DNA of 19,072 nt from an uncultured Bdellovibrio sp. Lineage in GTDB: Bacteria > Bdellovibrionota > Bdellovibrionia > Bdellovibrionales > Bdellovibrionaceae. The position numbers were made by a program, and so were the translations under genes. The stretch spans positions 1-19,072 of the forward strand of contig CALMPX010000476.1 of the NCBI GenBank assembly GCA_937871355.1, given 5' to 3'. Below the pieces are notes generated by a model, which made no database searches, was not told where the DNA came from, and worked only from the letters and a program-made list of their open reading frames with translations. Positions 1 to 7,116 of this stretch are shown in pieces (positions within the stretch are counted from its first letter, which is position 1; each line of letters begins with the position of its first letter).

Positions 1-2
1 AA

Positions 3-1562
3 GGTTTAATGTCATGGTTCACGACATTAGATCATAAACGCATTGGTATATTGTACTTTGTGTCAGTTATGTTTTTCTTTCTTATTGGCGGTATCGCCGC
101 GCTACTTATACGAGGAGAATTGTTCTCGTACAATGCGACAGCTAACGTTGAAAAAAAAAAAAAAAATGGTGATGTGTATAACCAAGTGTTAACTTATCAC
201 GGAGCCATCATGGTTTTCATGGTGATCATTCCGGGAATTCCAGCTATTTTAGGAAACTTCTTCTTGCCACTACAAATTGGCGCAAAAGATGTCGCCTTCC
301 CTAAGTTAAACTTATTAAGTTGGTATTGTTTAATGGCTGGTGCGGCATTAGCTGTTATAACAATGTTTACAACTCGTGTTGATACGGGTTGGACGTTCTA
401 CACGCCGTATTCGATCCGCACGCAAACAGCCGTTTCAATGATGGTGGTTGCCGCTTTCATCATGGGTATGAGCTCAATCTTAACGGGATTAAATTTCATC
501 GTTACAGTTCACAAATTAAGAGCTCCCGGAATGACAATGCATAGAATGCCGTTGTTTGTTTGGGCTCTTTATTCAACGGCCATTATCCAAGTTTTAGCGA
601 CTCCGGTTTTAGCGATCACCTTGTTATTATTAGCGATGGAACGTACTTTCGGTGTTGGTATTTTCGATCCAAAATTGGGTGGAGATCCGGTTCTATTCCA
701 GCATTTCTTTTGGTTCTATTCTCATCCTGCAGTTTACATCATGATCTTACCGGCGATGGGTGTGGTTTCTGAATTAATCGCAACATTCTCTCGTAAAGTT
801 ATTTTCGGATACACAGCTATCGCGTATTCGTCTTTAGGTATCGCTGCGGTTTCATTCTTTGTTTGGGGACATCATATGTATGTTTCTGGACAATCAGAAT
901 TAGCGGGAACAGTTTTCTCATTCTTAACCATGTTGGTCGGAGTTCCGACAGCGATTAAAATGTTTAACTGGGTTTCGACCATGTATAAAGGTTCAATTCA
1001 ATTTCAATCACCGATGTTGTTTGCCATGGGATTTTTATTCTTGTTTGCTATTGGTGGCGTAACAGGAGTTATGTTGGCAACATTAGCGATCGATGTTCAT
1101 TTTCATGATACATACTTTGTAGTCGCCCACTTCCATTACGTGATGGTGGGTGGAACATTAATGGCGATCATGGGTGGATTCTATTATTGGTTCCCGAAAA
1201 TGTTCGGAAAAATGTACAACGAAATAGCGGCACAACTTTCTTTTGTTTTCATTTTTATCGGATTCAACGTAACTTTTTTCCCTCAGTTTATTTTGGGATC
1301 GATGGGTATGCCTCGTCGTTATTTCGACTATATTCCGGCCTATCAGCCACAGAACCGCATTTCAACGGTCGGTTCTTGGTTGATCGCGACGGGTTTCTTG
1401 ATCGCATTATATACGATTATTAATGGATTGTTAAACGGTAAGAAAGCTCCGGCTAATCCATGGGGATCTAAAACTTTAGAGTGGCAGACAACGTCTCCGC
1501 CACCAACCTTAAACTTTGACCACGAACCAGTGGTGACAGCGGGGCCATATGAGTACAAGTAG
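3..1562 (+). CDS. ctaD: Cytochrome c oxidase subunit I (5' partial), A2-type heme-copper oxidase
   Basis: Catalytic subunit of the inner-membrane terminal oxidase, reducing O2 to water and pumping protons. Numbered from the ATG at 9, heme and copper ligands are all present: H64 (low-spin heme), H239 with cross-link Y243 in the SHPAVY motif, H288/H289 (CuB), H374 (high-spin heme) and H376 (low-spin heme). The K-channel lysine (K317, in PTAIKMF) and the D-channel aspartate (D94) are visible. YSHPAVY in place of GHPEVY means the D-channel glutamate is missing, which is the A2-subfamily signature. The frame stays open upstream of the ATG and encodes Gly-Leu, so it reads GLMSWFTTLDHKRIG, as inside most homologues; the true start therefore probably lies outside the window. 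The 3' end overlaps ctaE by 14 nt. A run of 16 A falls in the loop between the first two membrane segments. Confidence 0.97.
   Translation, partial: GLMSWFTTLDHKRIGILYFVSVMFFFLIGGIAALLIRGELFSYNATANVEKKKKNGDVYNQVLTYHGAIMVFMVIIPGIPAILGNFFLPLQIGAKDVAFPKLNLLSWYCLMAGAALAVITMFTTRVDTGWTFYTPYSIRTQTAVSMMVVAAFIMGMSSILTGLNFIVTVHKLRAPGMTMHRMPLFVWALYSTAIIQVLATPVLAITLLLLAMERTFGVGIFDPKLGGDPVLFQHFFWFYSHPAVYIMILPAMGVVSELIATFSRKVIFGYTAIAYSSLGIAAVSFFVWGHHMYVSGQSELAGTVFSFLTMLVGVPTAIKMFNWVSTMYKGSIQFQSPMLFAMGFLFLFAIGGVTGVMLATLAIDVHFHDTYFVVAHFHYVMVGGTLMAIMGGFYYWFPKMFGKMYNEIAAQLSFVFIFIGFNVTFFPQFILGSMGMPRRYFDYIPAYQPQNRISTVGSWLIATGFLIALYTIINGLLNGKKAPANPWGSKTLEWQTTSPPPTLNFDHEPVVTAGPYEYK
151..166 (+). repeat. Run of 16 adenines inside ctaD
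   Basis: The run encodes the end of Glu, four Lys and the start of Asn in the loop after transmembrane segment 1. One A fewer leads to TAA a few codons downstream (after Thr-Lys-Cys); one A more leads to TGA two codons downstream (TGG TGA). Length variation would thus switch off the oxidase catalytic subunit unless transcriptional slippage rescues it. Confidence 0.9.
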
Positions 1563-2235
1563 AATCATCGACGGCGTAGCCGTACAGACGCACTACCGTG
1601 ATGTCGAACATCAACTTTCAGCAGCGAAGCAAGGTATCTGGTTATTTATGGTCACCGAGATCCTCATGTTCGGTGGATTATTCGTGGGCTATGCCATTTA
1701 TCACATGTTGTATCCAGAAATGTTTGCTGAAGGCGCGCGTTTCCTTGATTGGAGATTGGGTTTCATCAATACCCTCGTTCTTATTTTCTCTTCTTTCACA
1801 GTAGTTGTTGGAATTTATTACTGCCAAGTGAATCAAATGAAAAAAGCGGCGGCGGCTTTAGGAATTACAATTATTTGTGGTGCGATTTTCATGGTGATTA
1901 AATACTTTGAATACACGCATAAATTCCATATGGGCATTTTCCCAGGTAATATGTTGGATCTGGAAAAACTCAATCATCATTTACAAGAAGCTGGCGAGCC
2001 TCTCATCAAAAGCACAAATTTAGGACTCTATTTTGGATTCTACTATTGTATGTCTGGTCTTCACGGGATCCACGTTCTTTTAGGAATGTCTTTGCTGGGA
2101 TGGTGTATGATTCGCTGCTTACGTGGTGATTTCAAACCGAACTACTACACAGCGGTCGACGGCGTTGGAATTTTTTGGCATATCGTCGATTTAATTTGGA
2201 TTTTCTTATTTCCATTACTTTATTTGGTTGGATAG
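1549..2235 (+). CDS. ctaE: Cytochrome c oxidase subunit III, short form
   Basis: Non-catalytic core subunit of the oxidase, in the inner membrane. The 228-residue protein has about five hydrophobic segments, so it is the short form typical of bacterial caa3/bo3-type subunit III rather than the seven-helix mitochondrial form. Family landmarks are WLFMVTEILMFGG (E37), FINTLVLIFSS, SGLHGIHVLLG (about 169-179) and the C-terminal WHIVDLIWIFLFPLLY. The start codon lies inside the end of ctaD (14-nt overlap, different frame), implying translational coupling, and ctaF follows 15 nt downstream. Confidence 0.95.
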   Translation: MSTSRIIDGVAVQTHYRDVEHQLSAAKQGIWLFMVTEILMFGGLFVGYAIYHMLYPEMFAEGARFLDWRLGFINTLVLIFSSFTVVVGIYYCQVNQMKKAAAALGITIICGAIFMVIKYFEYTHKFHMGIFPGNMLDLEKLNHHLQEAGEPLIKSTNLGLYFGFYYCMSGLHGIHVLLGMSLLGWCMIRCLRGDFKPNYYTAVDGVGIFWHIVDLIWIFLFPLLYLVG

Positions 2236-2250
2236 AAAAAGGAGTATTAT

Positions 2251-2574
2251 ATGGGACACAGTGCAAATCATGAAGAACATCACATTACTCCACTCAGCGT
2301 TTATATTAAAGTTGCTGGGGCCTTATTCTTTCTCACTTTTTTAACAATTGGGGTTCATTCTATTCGTACACATTTAGGTGGAACAGCTCCATTTTTTGCG
2401 TTTGGAATCGCGGCGATTAAAGCATATTTAGTTATGGCGTACTTCATGCATTTAAAATATGAAGTTGTCCTCAACCGCGTGATCTTCGGCATGGGTTTTA
2501 TCTTTTTAGCATTGCTATTTACGATTACCGCTATGGATATTTGGTCGCGCGTACTTTTCGTTTCGCCTTTATAA
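2251..2574 (+). CDS. ctaF: Cytochrome c oxidase subunit IV (prokaryotic type)
   Basis: Small accessory subunit of the caa3/aa3 oxidase. The 107-residue protein starts with a His-rich soluble tail (MGHSANHEEHH) followed by three hydrophobic helices. The helix-2 motif KAYLVMAYFMHLKYE (about residues 55-69) is characteristic of the COX4_pro family. A good ribosome binding site (AAAAAGGAG) sits about seven bases before the ATG. Its position directly after ctaE and before ctaB is the usual order. The role is taken from family and context; this subunit is not catalytic. Confidence 0.9.
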   Translation: MGHSANHEEHHITPLSVYIKVAGALFFLTFLTIGVHSIRTHLGGTAPFFAFGIAAIKAYLVMAYFMHLKYEVVLNRVIFGMGFIFLALLFTITAMDIWSRVLFVSPL

Positions 2575-2590
2575 AGCATGTTGAGCCTAA

Positions 2591-3469
2591 GTGTTTAAAC
2601 TTTATTCGCAGCTGACTAAATTTGGAATCGTGATTTTTGTTTTATTAGCCGGTATTGCGGGATACGCAACCGGCTTTTTTATTGAATCTACTTTTTCTGT
2701 TAAACACTTCGGTTATTTTCTTTTAGGTCTTTATTTTTTAAGTTCAGGCAGCCTTGCCTTAAATCAAGTTCAAGAATATAAACTCGATCAAAAAATGCCA
2801 CGAACACAAAATCGTCCGATTGCTTCTGGAAAAATTAAACCTTTAGCCGGCCTTATTTTTTCTCTGAGTATGTTGTTGGTAGGGATTAACATTTTATTTG
2901 AAATGTCAGTCACCGCGGGATGGGTCGCTGTGACCTCGGTTGTTTTGTATAATGGCCTTTACACGATGTTATGGAAACCAAAATGGGTTTTTGCCGCTGT
3001 TCCTGGTGCGATTCCTGGAGCACTTCCTGTGACGATCGGTTACGCCATCAATAACCCTGATATTTTTAATTCAGAATCAGTTTATTTATTCATGATTATG
3101 TTTTTATGGCAGATGCCCCACTTTTGGTTGATCTCTTTAAAATTTATCGAAGATTATCGCAAAGGCGGATTCCCCACATTACCAGTCACAGTCGGAGTAG
3201 AGAGAACTTATTTCCACATTGGACTTTATACTTTTGCGTATGCCGGGGTGGCTTTAGCGTCTCCATTTTTTATTTTAACAAGCTGGATTTACGCTTTGAT
3301 TGTTTTGCCGTTTGCCTTTGTTCTCATTCAGCAATTTTTTAAATTCTATAATAGTAATGGGACAAAAAATTGGCTCTCATTTTTTATGTGGACCAACATT
3401 TCTATGCTGGTCTTCTTATATATTCCCGTGATTGATAAATGGAGCTTTTTATTTATCGGACGGAATTAG
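2591..3469 (+). CDS. ctaB: Protoheme IX farnesyltransferase (heme O synthase), UbiA family
   Basis: Inner-membrane prenyltransferase that adds farnesyl to heme B to give heme O, the precursor of the heme A used by the oxidase encoded upstream. The 292-residue protein has about nine hydrophobic segments. The first prenyl-diphosphate motif is N58-Q-x-x-E62-x-x-x-D66 followed by KMPRTQNRP; the usual form is N-D/N-x-x-D-x-x-x-D, so two positions differ while N, the last D and the RT..RP tail are kept. The second motif, EDYRKGGFPTLPV, is canonical. Translation appears to begin at GTG 2591, 16 nt after ctaF, with no clear Shine-Dalgarno sequence. The stop codon directly abuts the stop of the opposing small ORF. 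Confidence 0.92.
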   Translation: MFKLYSQLTKFGIVIFVLLAGIAGYATGFFIESTFSVKHFGYFLLGLYFLSSGSLALNQVQEYKLDQKMPRTQNRPIASGKIKPLAGLIFSLSMLLVGINILFEMSVTAGWVAVTSVVLYNGLYTMLWKPKWVFAAVPGAIPGALPVTIGYAINNPDIFNSESVYLFMIMFLWQMPHFWLISLKFIEDYRKGGFPTLPVTVGVERTYFHIGLYTFAYAGVALASPFFILTSWIYALIVLPFAFVLIQQFFKFYNSNGTKNWLSFFMWTNISMLVFLYIPVIDKWSFLFIGRN

Positions 3470-3595
3470 TTAAAGCAAAATAAGCTTATATTTTATTTTT
3501 TTCTTAGGTGTTGTAGGCGCACCTATGAGTTTCCAGTATTCTTCACAAAAATCGAGATATTGGTCTAAAGTTAATTTAGGTTTATTATTTTTCAT
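3470..3595 (-). CDS. 41-residue ORF coupled to the nucleotidyltransferase
   Basis: The - strand reads ATG at 3595 through to TAA at 3472-3470, giving 41 residues: an acidic/aromatic first half (LTLDQYLDFCEEYWKLIG) and a Lys-rich tail. The ATG overlaps the TGA of the upstream nucleotidyltransferase as ATGA, the classic arrangement for translational coupling, and the ORF ends flush against the ctaB stop without overlapping it. I do not recognise a family. Coupling, the helix-like composition and the fit between neighbours favour a real gene, possibly a small partner of the nucleotidyltransferase. With only 41 codons, chance cannot be excluded. Confidence 0.5.
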   Translation of the reverse strand: MKNNKPKLTLDQYLDFCEEYWKLIGAPTTPKKKIKYKLILL

Positions 3596-4104
3596 TTTGC
3601 AACCAGCTTTTGGATGGTCGCCCATTCATTAAATAAATCAGCATATTTTTTAATGAGTTCTAAATCTAAATTCTGCGAGCGCATTAGTTTTTGTATATCG
3701 GCTTTATCTTGAAGTTCGCGACTCGAATCATTTTTATAGGCTTGTATTTTTAGTCCAATAATATCTTCTGCACGAACAACATGAACATCAAATGGTGGTC
3801 TTGATTGAGCTTTTTTGAGCATTTCTTGGGTTAAATCACGGTTAGCGAGTATGACATCTAAAAAACCAATTCCTGTAAATTGGAGGACTTCATTTGATTC
3901 ATAATTAAGATTAAAGCCAGCAGCGACAAGGCACTCTTTAATTTCATTTTTTTTGTTTCCGTCCGCTAATAAGTCGATATCAGATGTCGACCGGCTATCT
4001 TCATTGTAGACTGCTAAAGCCAAACCGCCGATCAACGCATGATCAATCTTATTTTTATCGAGAGTTTCATGGGCTGTTTGTAACGTTTTACGAAGCTGAA
4101 TCAT
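3592..4104 (-). CDS. MNT/AbiEii-like nucleotidyltransferase domain protein
   Basis: A 170-residue stand-alone domain of the DNA polymerase beta-like nucleotidyltransferase superfamily, which transfers NMP groups to protein, RNA or small molecules. The active-site pattern is present: IGGLALAVY with G26-G27, then R38-S-T-S-D42-I-D44 (the metal-binding DxD), then D83 in FLDVILA as the likely third carboxylate. The KADIQKLM stretch near residue 134 resembles the C-terminal helix of AbiEii/DUF6036-type proteins. No signal peptide, so cytoplasmic. A near-consensus promoter ends only about 8 nt before the ATG and there is no Shine-Dalgarno sequence, suggesting a leaderless message. The gene overlaps a 41-codon ORF by 4 nt. 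Family members include toxins of toxin-antitoxin systems and antibiotic-modifying enzymes; the substrate here is unknown. Confidence 0.8.
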   Translation of the reverse strand: MIQLRKTLQTAHETLDKNKIDHALIGGLALAVYNEDSRSTSDIDLLADGNKKNEIKECLVAAGFNLNYESNEVLQFTGIGFLDVILANRDLTQEMLKKAQSRPPFDVHVVRAEDIIGLKIQAYKNDSSRELQDKADIQKLMRSQNLDLELIKKYADLFNEWATIQKLVAK

Positions 4105-4111
4105 GTAAATT

Positions 4112-4140
4112 ATTATAATCTAAAACCGACTAAGTTACAA
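4112..4140 (-). promoter_or_regulatory. Sigma70-type promoter of the nucleotidyltransferase
   Basis: On the - strand, TTGTAA (4140-4135), a 17-nt spacer and a perfect TATAAT (4117-4112). Transcription would begin near 4105, directly at the ATG (4104), so the leader would be zero to a few bases. Confidence 0.6.
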
Positions 4141-4168
4141 ATTTGTTTCGATCCCGACTTTGGTCAGG

Positions 4169-4738
4169 TTAATTAAATTTTTTCCCATCTAAACCTGTAA
4201 TAGTGCAAACGTTTTCATTTGTTTGAAATTGTGTAAATGCTACTATACCCTTTATTTCGATTTCTTTTAAGTGCTCTTTAGTAAAAAGACAGGTCACCAA
4301 TTGTCCTGTGCCTGCTGCTGCTGTTATTTTTTGAGTGAACTTGCATGAGTCTTTTATGAAGCCATGGGTTTGCATTTCATACATGCCCATTGGTGTTTTG
4401 CTAGCTAGAAGTTTTAAATCACATTTAGCTATTTCGTTGTACATTTTTTTAGACTTGGCTTCTACTTCTTTGTTATTGTTTATAACAAGCGTTGAAGCGC
4501 CATCTACGTTTTTTGTCGAGATCGTTGTTTTAACTCCTCCATTCTTAGTGGCTACCTGCTTGACTGTCGTTATATCTTGTCCCTTTTTGGGAAGAGTTTC
4601 GACGGAAGTGAATCCATTTTTTTCTATAGTTGTTGTTTCGACATATACTATGCCGTCTTTAATAAATTCTCTTTTAGTTGTCGTACCGGCGTGAACATTA
4701 AGTGAAATTAGAAGCGCTATCGATAATATAATTTTCAT
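4169..4738 (-). CDS. Small secreted protein of unknown function
   Basis: I do not recognise a family. The 189-residue product begins with a clear signal peptide (MKIILSIALLISLNVHA, cleavage likely after residue 17), so it is exported, probably to the periplasm. The mature N-terminal half is Thr/Lys/Val-rich with alternating polar and hydrophobic residues, suggesting beta strands up to about residue 90. The C-terminal half has four cysteines (C106, C132, C150, C178), enough for two disulfides. A ribosome binding site (AAAGGA) precedes the ATG. It lies 18 nt downstream of maiA on the same strand and could be co-transcribed, although nothing in it points to tyrosine metabolism. The coding sequence is more AT-rich than the enzyme genes around it. 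Confidence 0.75.
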   Translation of the reverse strand: MKIILSIALLISLNVHAGTTTKREFIKDGIVYVETTTIEKNGFTSVETLPKKGQDITTVKQVATKNGGVKTTISTKNVDGASTLVINNNKEVEAKSKKMYNEIAKCDLKLLASKTPMGMYEMQTHGFIKDSCKFTQKITAAAGTGQLVTCLFTKEHLKEIEIKGIVAFTQFQTNENVCTITGLDGKKFN

Positions 4739-4756
4739 ATGAGTTCCTTTGTGGTT

Positions 4757-5422
4757 TTAAATTTTTAATTCCGCGGGTGTATCGATTTGTCTGAAGGGGT
4801 GGGCTTTGAGGAAAGCTTCTTCTTTAAGACAGTGATCGAATACGCGTGTCATATTTGGATATATTTTTGTATCGACTTCGAAACGCTGAGCCGTTGTGAT
4901 TGCTGGAATTAAAAATACATCGGCTGCACTTGGTGAATCTCCGAAGCAAAATTTTCTTGATGATTTTTCTAAGATTTTTTCGCAAGCAGTAAGACCTTCG
5001 TGCATCCAGTAATTTAACCAGGCACTTTTTTGATCATCTTTCATGCTGAAATTTTTAGTTAAATAACCTAAAGTTTTTAAATTTCCGTAAGCGTGCGTAT
5101 CGGCATTGATGATTTGACAAAATTCTCTGATGTGAGCGCGTGTGACAATATCTTTAGGTAAAAGTTGATAGCTTTGTGGAAAAGCTTCATCAAGATATTC
5201 AATGATGGCTGAAGATTGAGCGATACTATGGCCGTTGTGCACCAAAGTCGGAACGCCGCCCATGGGGTTGATCTTACGGTAGGCTTCCGAATTTTGTTCT
5301 CCGCCATTGTTTAAAAGATGAATAGGTTTGTATTCAAAGGTCAGTTTCTTTAAATGCAGGGCAATTCGGGCACGGTACGAGGTAGAACTGCGGAAGTAGT
5401 TATAAAGCGTAATATTTTCCAT
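4757..5422 (-). CDS. maiA: Maleylacetoacetate isomerase (zeta-class glutathione S-transferase)
   Basis: Cytoplasmic glutathione-dependent enzyme that converts maleylacetoacetate to fumarylacetoacetate, the penultimate step of tyrosine/homogentisate breakdown. The zeta signature SSTSYRARIAL, carrying the catalytic Ser, follows MENITLYNYFR at the N terminus; NPMGGVPTLVHNG supplies the cis-Pro of the thioredoxin fold, and QSSAIIEYLDE binds the gamma-glutamyl part of glutathione. The C-terminal half is the helical GST domain (SAADVFLIPAI). I chose the ATG at 5422 because homologues start just before LYNYFRSS; an in-frame ATG at 5461 would add 13 unconserved residues. Neither start has a strong Shine-Dalgarno sequence. 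A fumarylacetoacetate hydrolase is divergently encoded nearby, which supports the role. Confidence 0.9.
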   Translation of the reverse strand: MENITLYNYFRSSTSYRARIALHLKKLTFEYKPIHLLNNGGEQNSEAYRKINPMGGVPTLVHNGHSIAQSSAIIEYLDEAFPQSYQLLPKDIVTRAHIREFCQIINADTHAYGNLKTLGYLTKNFSMKDDQKSAWLNYWMHEGLTACEKILEKSSRKFCFGDSPSAADVFLIPAITTAQRFEVDTKIYPNMTRVFDHCLKEEAFLKAHPFRQIDTPAELKI

Positions 5423-5550
5423 AGAGCCATGTTCGACGAGATGAAGGGATTGGCCAACCATTGCTGCTCTGGGCTATGGAAGTCATGTATTTTCTGGGCT
5501 TCGTCTTTAAAAATGACTATAAATAGAGTTCATTTCAGAGGAGAAATAAC

Positions 5551-6102
5551 ATGAAAAATTTATTAGTTTGTTTAGCCGCGACTTTATCATTATCAACAGC
5601 TTTTGGTGCTATATCATATTCTATGCCTTCACTTGAGGGTGGATTTAAATGGAACTCAATGGATGTAGATGGCGCAGATTCTAATAAGCAATCTTTAGGA
5701 TGGCAAATCGGTGGATCGACGGTCATCAACTTCACTCCAGACTTTGGTTTGCGTACGGGTTTATTTTATGCTGAGCGCACATTCAAAGCTGAATCTTCTG
5801 GTTCAGATTTAACGGGAAAAATCACTTATGCGGATATCCCAGTTCACTTAATGTACAAATTAGAAGACTACGCGGGAATTTATTTTGGTCCTTCTATTTC
5901 GACTAAAATTGGAGATGAAACAAACGGACCAAAGTTAACCGGAGTTAAATCAATGATCACCCCATTGACTTTCGGAGCCGCTTTCAAATTCCAAGAAAAT
6001 ATGGGAATTAACATTTTCTTTGAAACAATCGGAAGTGATTTAGCTGACCATGTTACCGCATCTCGTGGTATCGGCGCTAACTTCATGTTCACGTTCAACT
6101 AA
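5551..6102 (+). CDS. Outer-membrane beta-barrel protein (OmpA/opacity-like fold)
   Basis: Secreted 183-residue protein with a standard signal peptide (MKNLLVCLAATLSLSTAFG) and about 160 residues of alternating polar/hydrophobic strands rich in Gly and aromatic residues (LGWQIGGSTVINF, GIYFGPSISTKIG, PLTFGAAFKFQ, IGANFMFTF). This fits an eight-stranded porin-like barrel with an aromatic-rich last strand. No enzymatic residues are evident. A strong ribosome binding site (AGAGGAG) lies before the ATG. It is first in a tight + strand array: the hydrolase starts 24 nt after its stop. It may be a small channel or structural barrel; no substrate can be inferred from sequence alone. Confidence 0.8.
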   Translation: MKNLLVCLAATLSLSTAFGAISYSMPSLEGGFKWNSMDVDGADSNKQSLGWQIGGSTVINFTPDFGLRTGLFYAERTFKAESSGSDLTGKITYADIPVHLMYKLEDYAGIYFGPSISTKIGDETNGPKLTGVKSMITPLTFGAAFKFQENMGINIFFETIGSDLADHVTASRGIGANFMFTFN

Positions 6103-6126
6103 ACTATTTTTGAGAGACAGGTTTTT

Positions 6127-7110
6127 GTGAAATTAGCTTCTTTAAAATCTTCAAACAGTCTTGATGGTGAACTCGTTGTTGTCAGTCGCGATAACAAATT
6201 TTATACCTCGGTGGCTGACATCAGTAAAAATTTACTTTCGGCTATGGAGTCATGGTCGACAGTTGAACCCTTATTGAAAAAAAGATTTGAAGATTTAAAT
6301 AGCGGTGCGCTTTCAAATAAAATAGAAATTAAGAATTTTTCTGGATTCGAATCAGTTTTACCTCGAACTTGGTTGTTTGCTGATGGTTCTGCTTTCATCC
6401 ATCATATTAAATTAGTCCGTCAAGCGCGCAAAGCGGCTTTGCCTGAAACACTGCTAACTGTTCCGTTGATGTATCAGGCGGAAAGCGGCCGCTTCTTGGC
6501 TCCGAACGAAGATATTCCTCAACGAGATTTTTCACATGGAACTGATTTCGAAGCGGAAGTCGGTGTGATTGTAGATCATGTTCCGATGGGAATATCGGCT
6601 GAAGAGGCTTTAAAGCATATTAAATTACTGGTGATTTTAAATGACGTGAGTCTTCGTGGATTAATTCCTGAGGAGCTTGCCAGCGGTTTTGGATTTTTCC
6701 AAAGTAAACCGAACAAAGCTTTATCACCATTAGCTTTAACTTTAGATGAAGTGACTGAACACTGGATCAATGGCCGTCTACATTTGCCATTACATGTGAA
6801 ATATAATAATCAATTTTTTGGTAAAGCCAACGCGAAGGAAATGCATTTCCACTTTGGACAACTTATAGCTCATGCGGCAAAACCTCGTCCCTTGGTTGCG
6901 GGAACTTTGATCGGAAGTGGAACAGTTGCCAATGAAGATCCAGCCATGGGTTCAAGCTGCTTAGCTGAAAAAAGAACATTAGAACAAATTAATTCAGGTG
7001 CACCGATCACTCCGTTTATGAAAGTTGGAGACACCATTGAAATCGAAATGTTTGATCACTACGGTCAAAATTTATTTGGTACAATTTCCCAAAAAGTGAA
7101 ACAGGCTTAA
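6127..7110 (+). CDS. Fumarylacetoacetate hydrolase family protein
   Basis: Probable last enzyme of tyrosine/homogentisate degradation, splitting fumarylacetoacetate into fumarate and acetoacetate. The 327-residue protein has the N-terminal domain of the long bacterial FAH-like group (LVVVSRDNKFYTSV, then LPRTWLFADGSAFIHH) and the catalytic FAH fold with metal ligands E142 and E144 (DFEAEVGVI) and D173 (ILNDVSLRGL), followed by QSKPN, GSGTVANEDP and a C-terminal GDTIEIEMF. Translation starts at GTG 6127, with a weak GAGACAGG ribosome binding site. It lies between the barrel gene (24 nt) and the oxygenase (6 nt). With maiA nearby on the other strand the fumarylacetoacetate assignment is likely, although FAH-fold enzymes also include other acylpyruvate hydrolases. 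Confidence 0.87.
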   Translation: MKLASLKSSNSLDGELVVVSRDNKFYTSVADISKNLLSAMESWSTVEPLLKKRFEDLNSGALSNKIEIKNFSGFESVLPRTWLFADGSAFIHHIKLVRQARKAALPETLLTVPLMYQAESGRFLAPNEDIPQRDFSHGTDFEAEVGVIVDHVPMGISAEEALKHIKLLVILNDVSLRGLIPEELASGFGFFQSKPNKALSPLALTLDEVTEHWINGRLHLPLHVKYNNQFFGKANAKEMHFHFGQLIAHAAKPRPLVAGTLIGSGTVANEDPAMGSSCLAEKRTLEQINSGAPITPFMKVGDTIEIEMFDHYGQNLFGTISQKVKQA

Positions 7111-7116
7111 TTCAAA

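Noticed and set aside
3505..3525. TAGGTG/CACCTA stem as a ctaB terminator.
   Set aside because: Only six base pairs, the T run lies before rather than after it on the ctaB strand, and it sits inside the small opposing ORF.
4335..4694. A 119-residue + strand open frame.
   Set aside because: It lies wholly antisense to the secreted protein at 4169-4738, which has a signal peptide and a ribosome binding site; the + frame has neither motif nor ribosome binding site.
5354..5554. A + strand open frame of 66 residues overlapping the maiA start and running into the barrel gene.
   Set aside because: Overlaps two better-supported genes, and the barrel gene has its own strong ribosome binding site.
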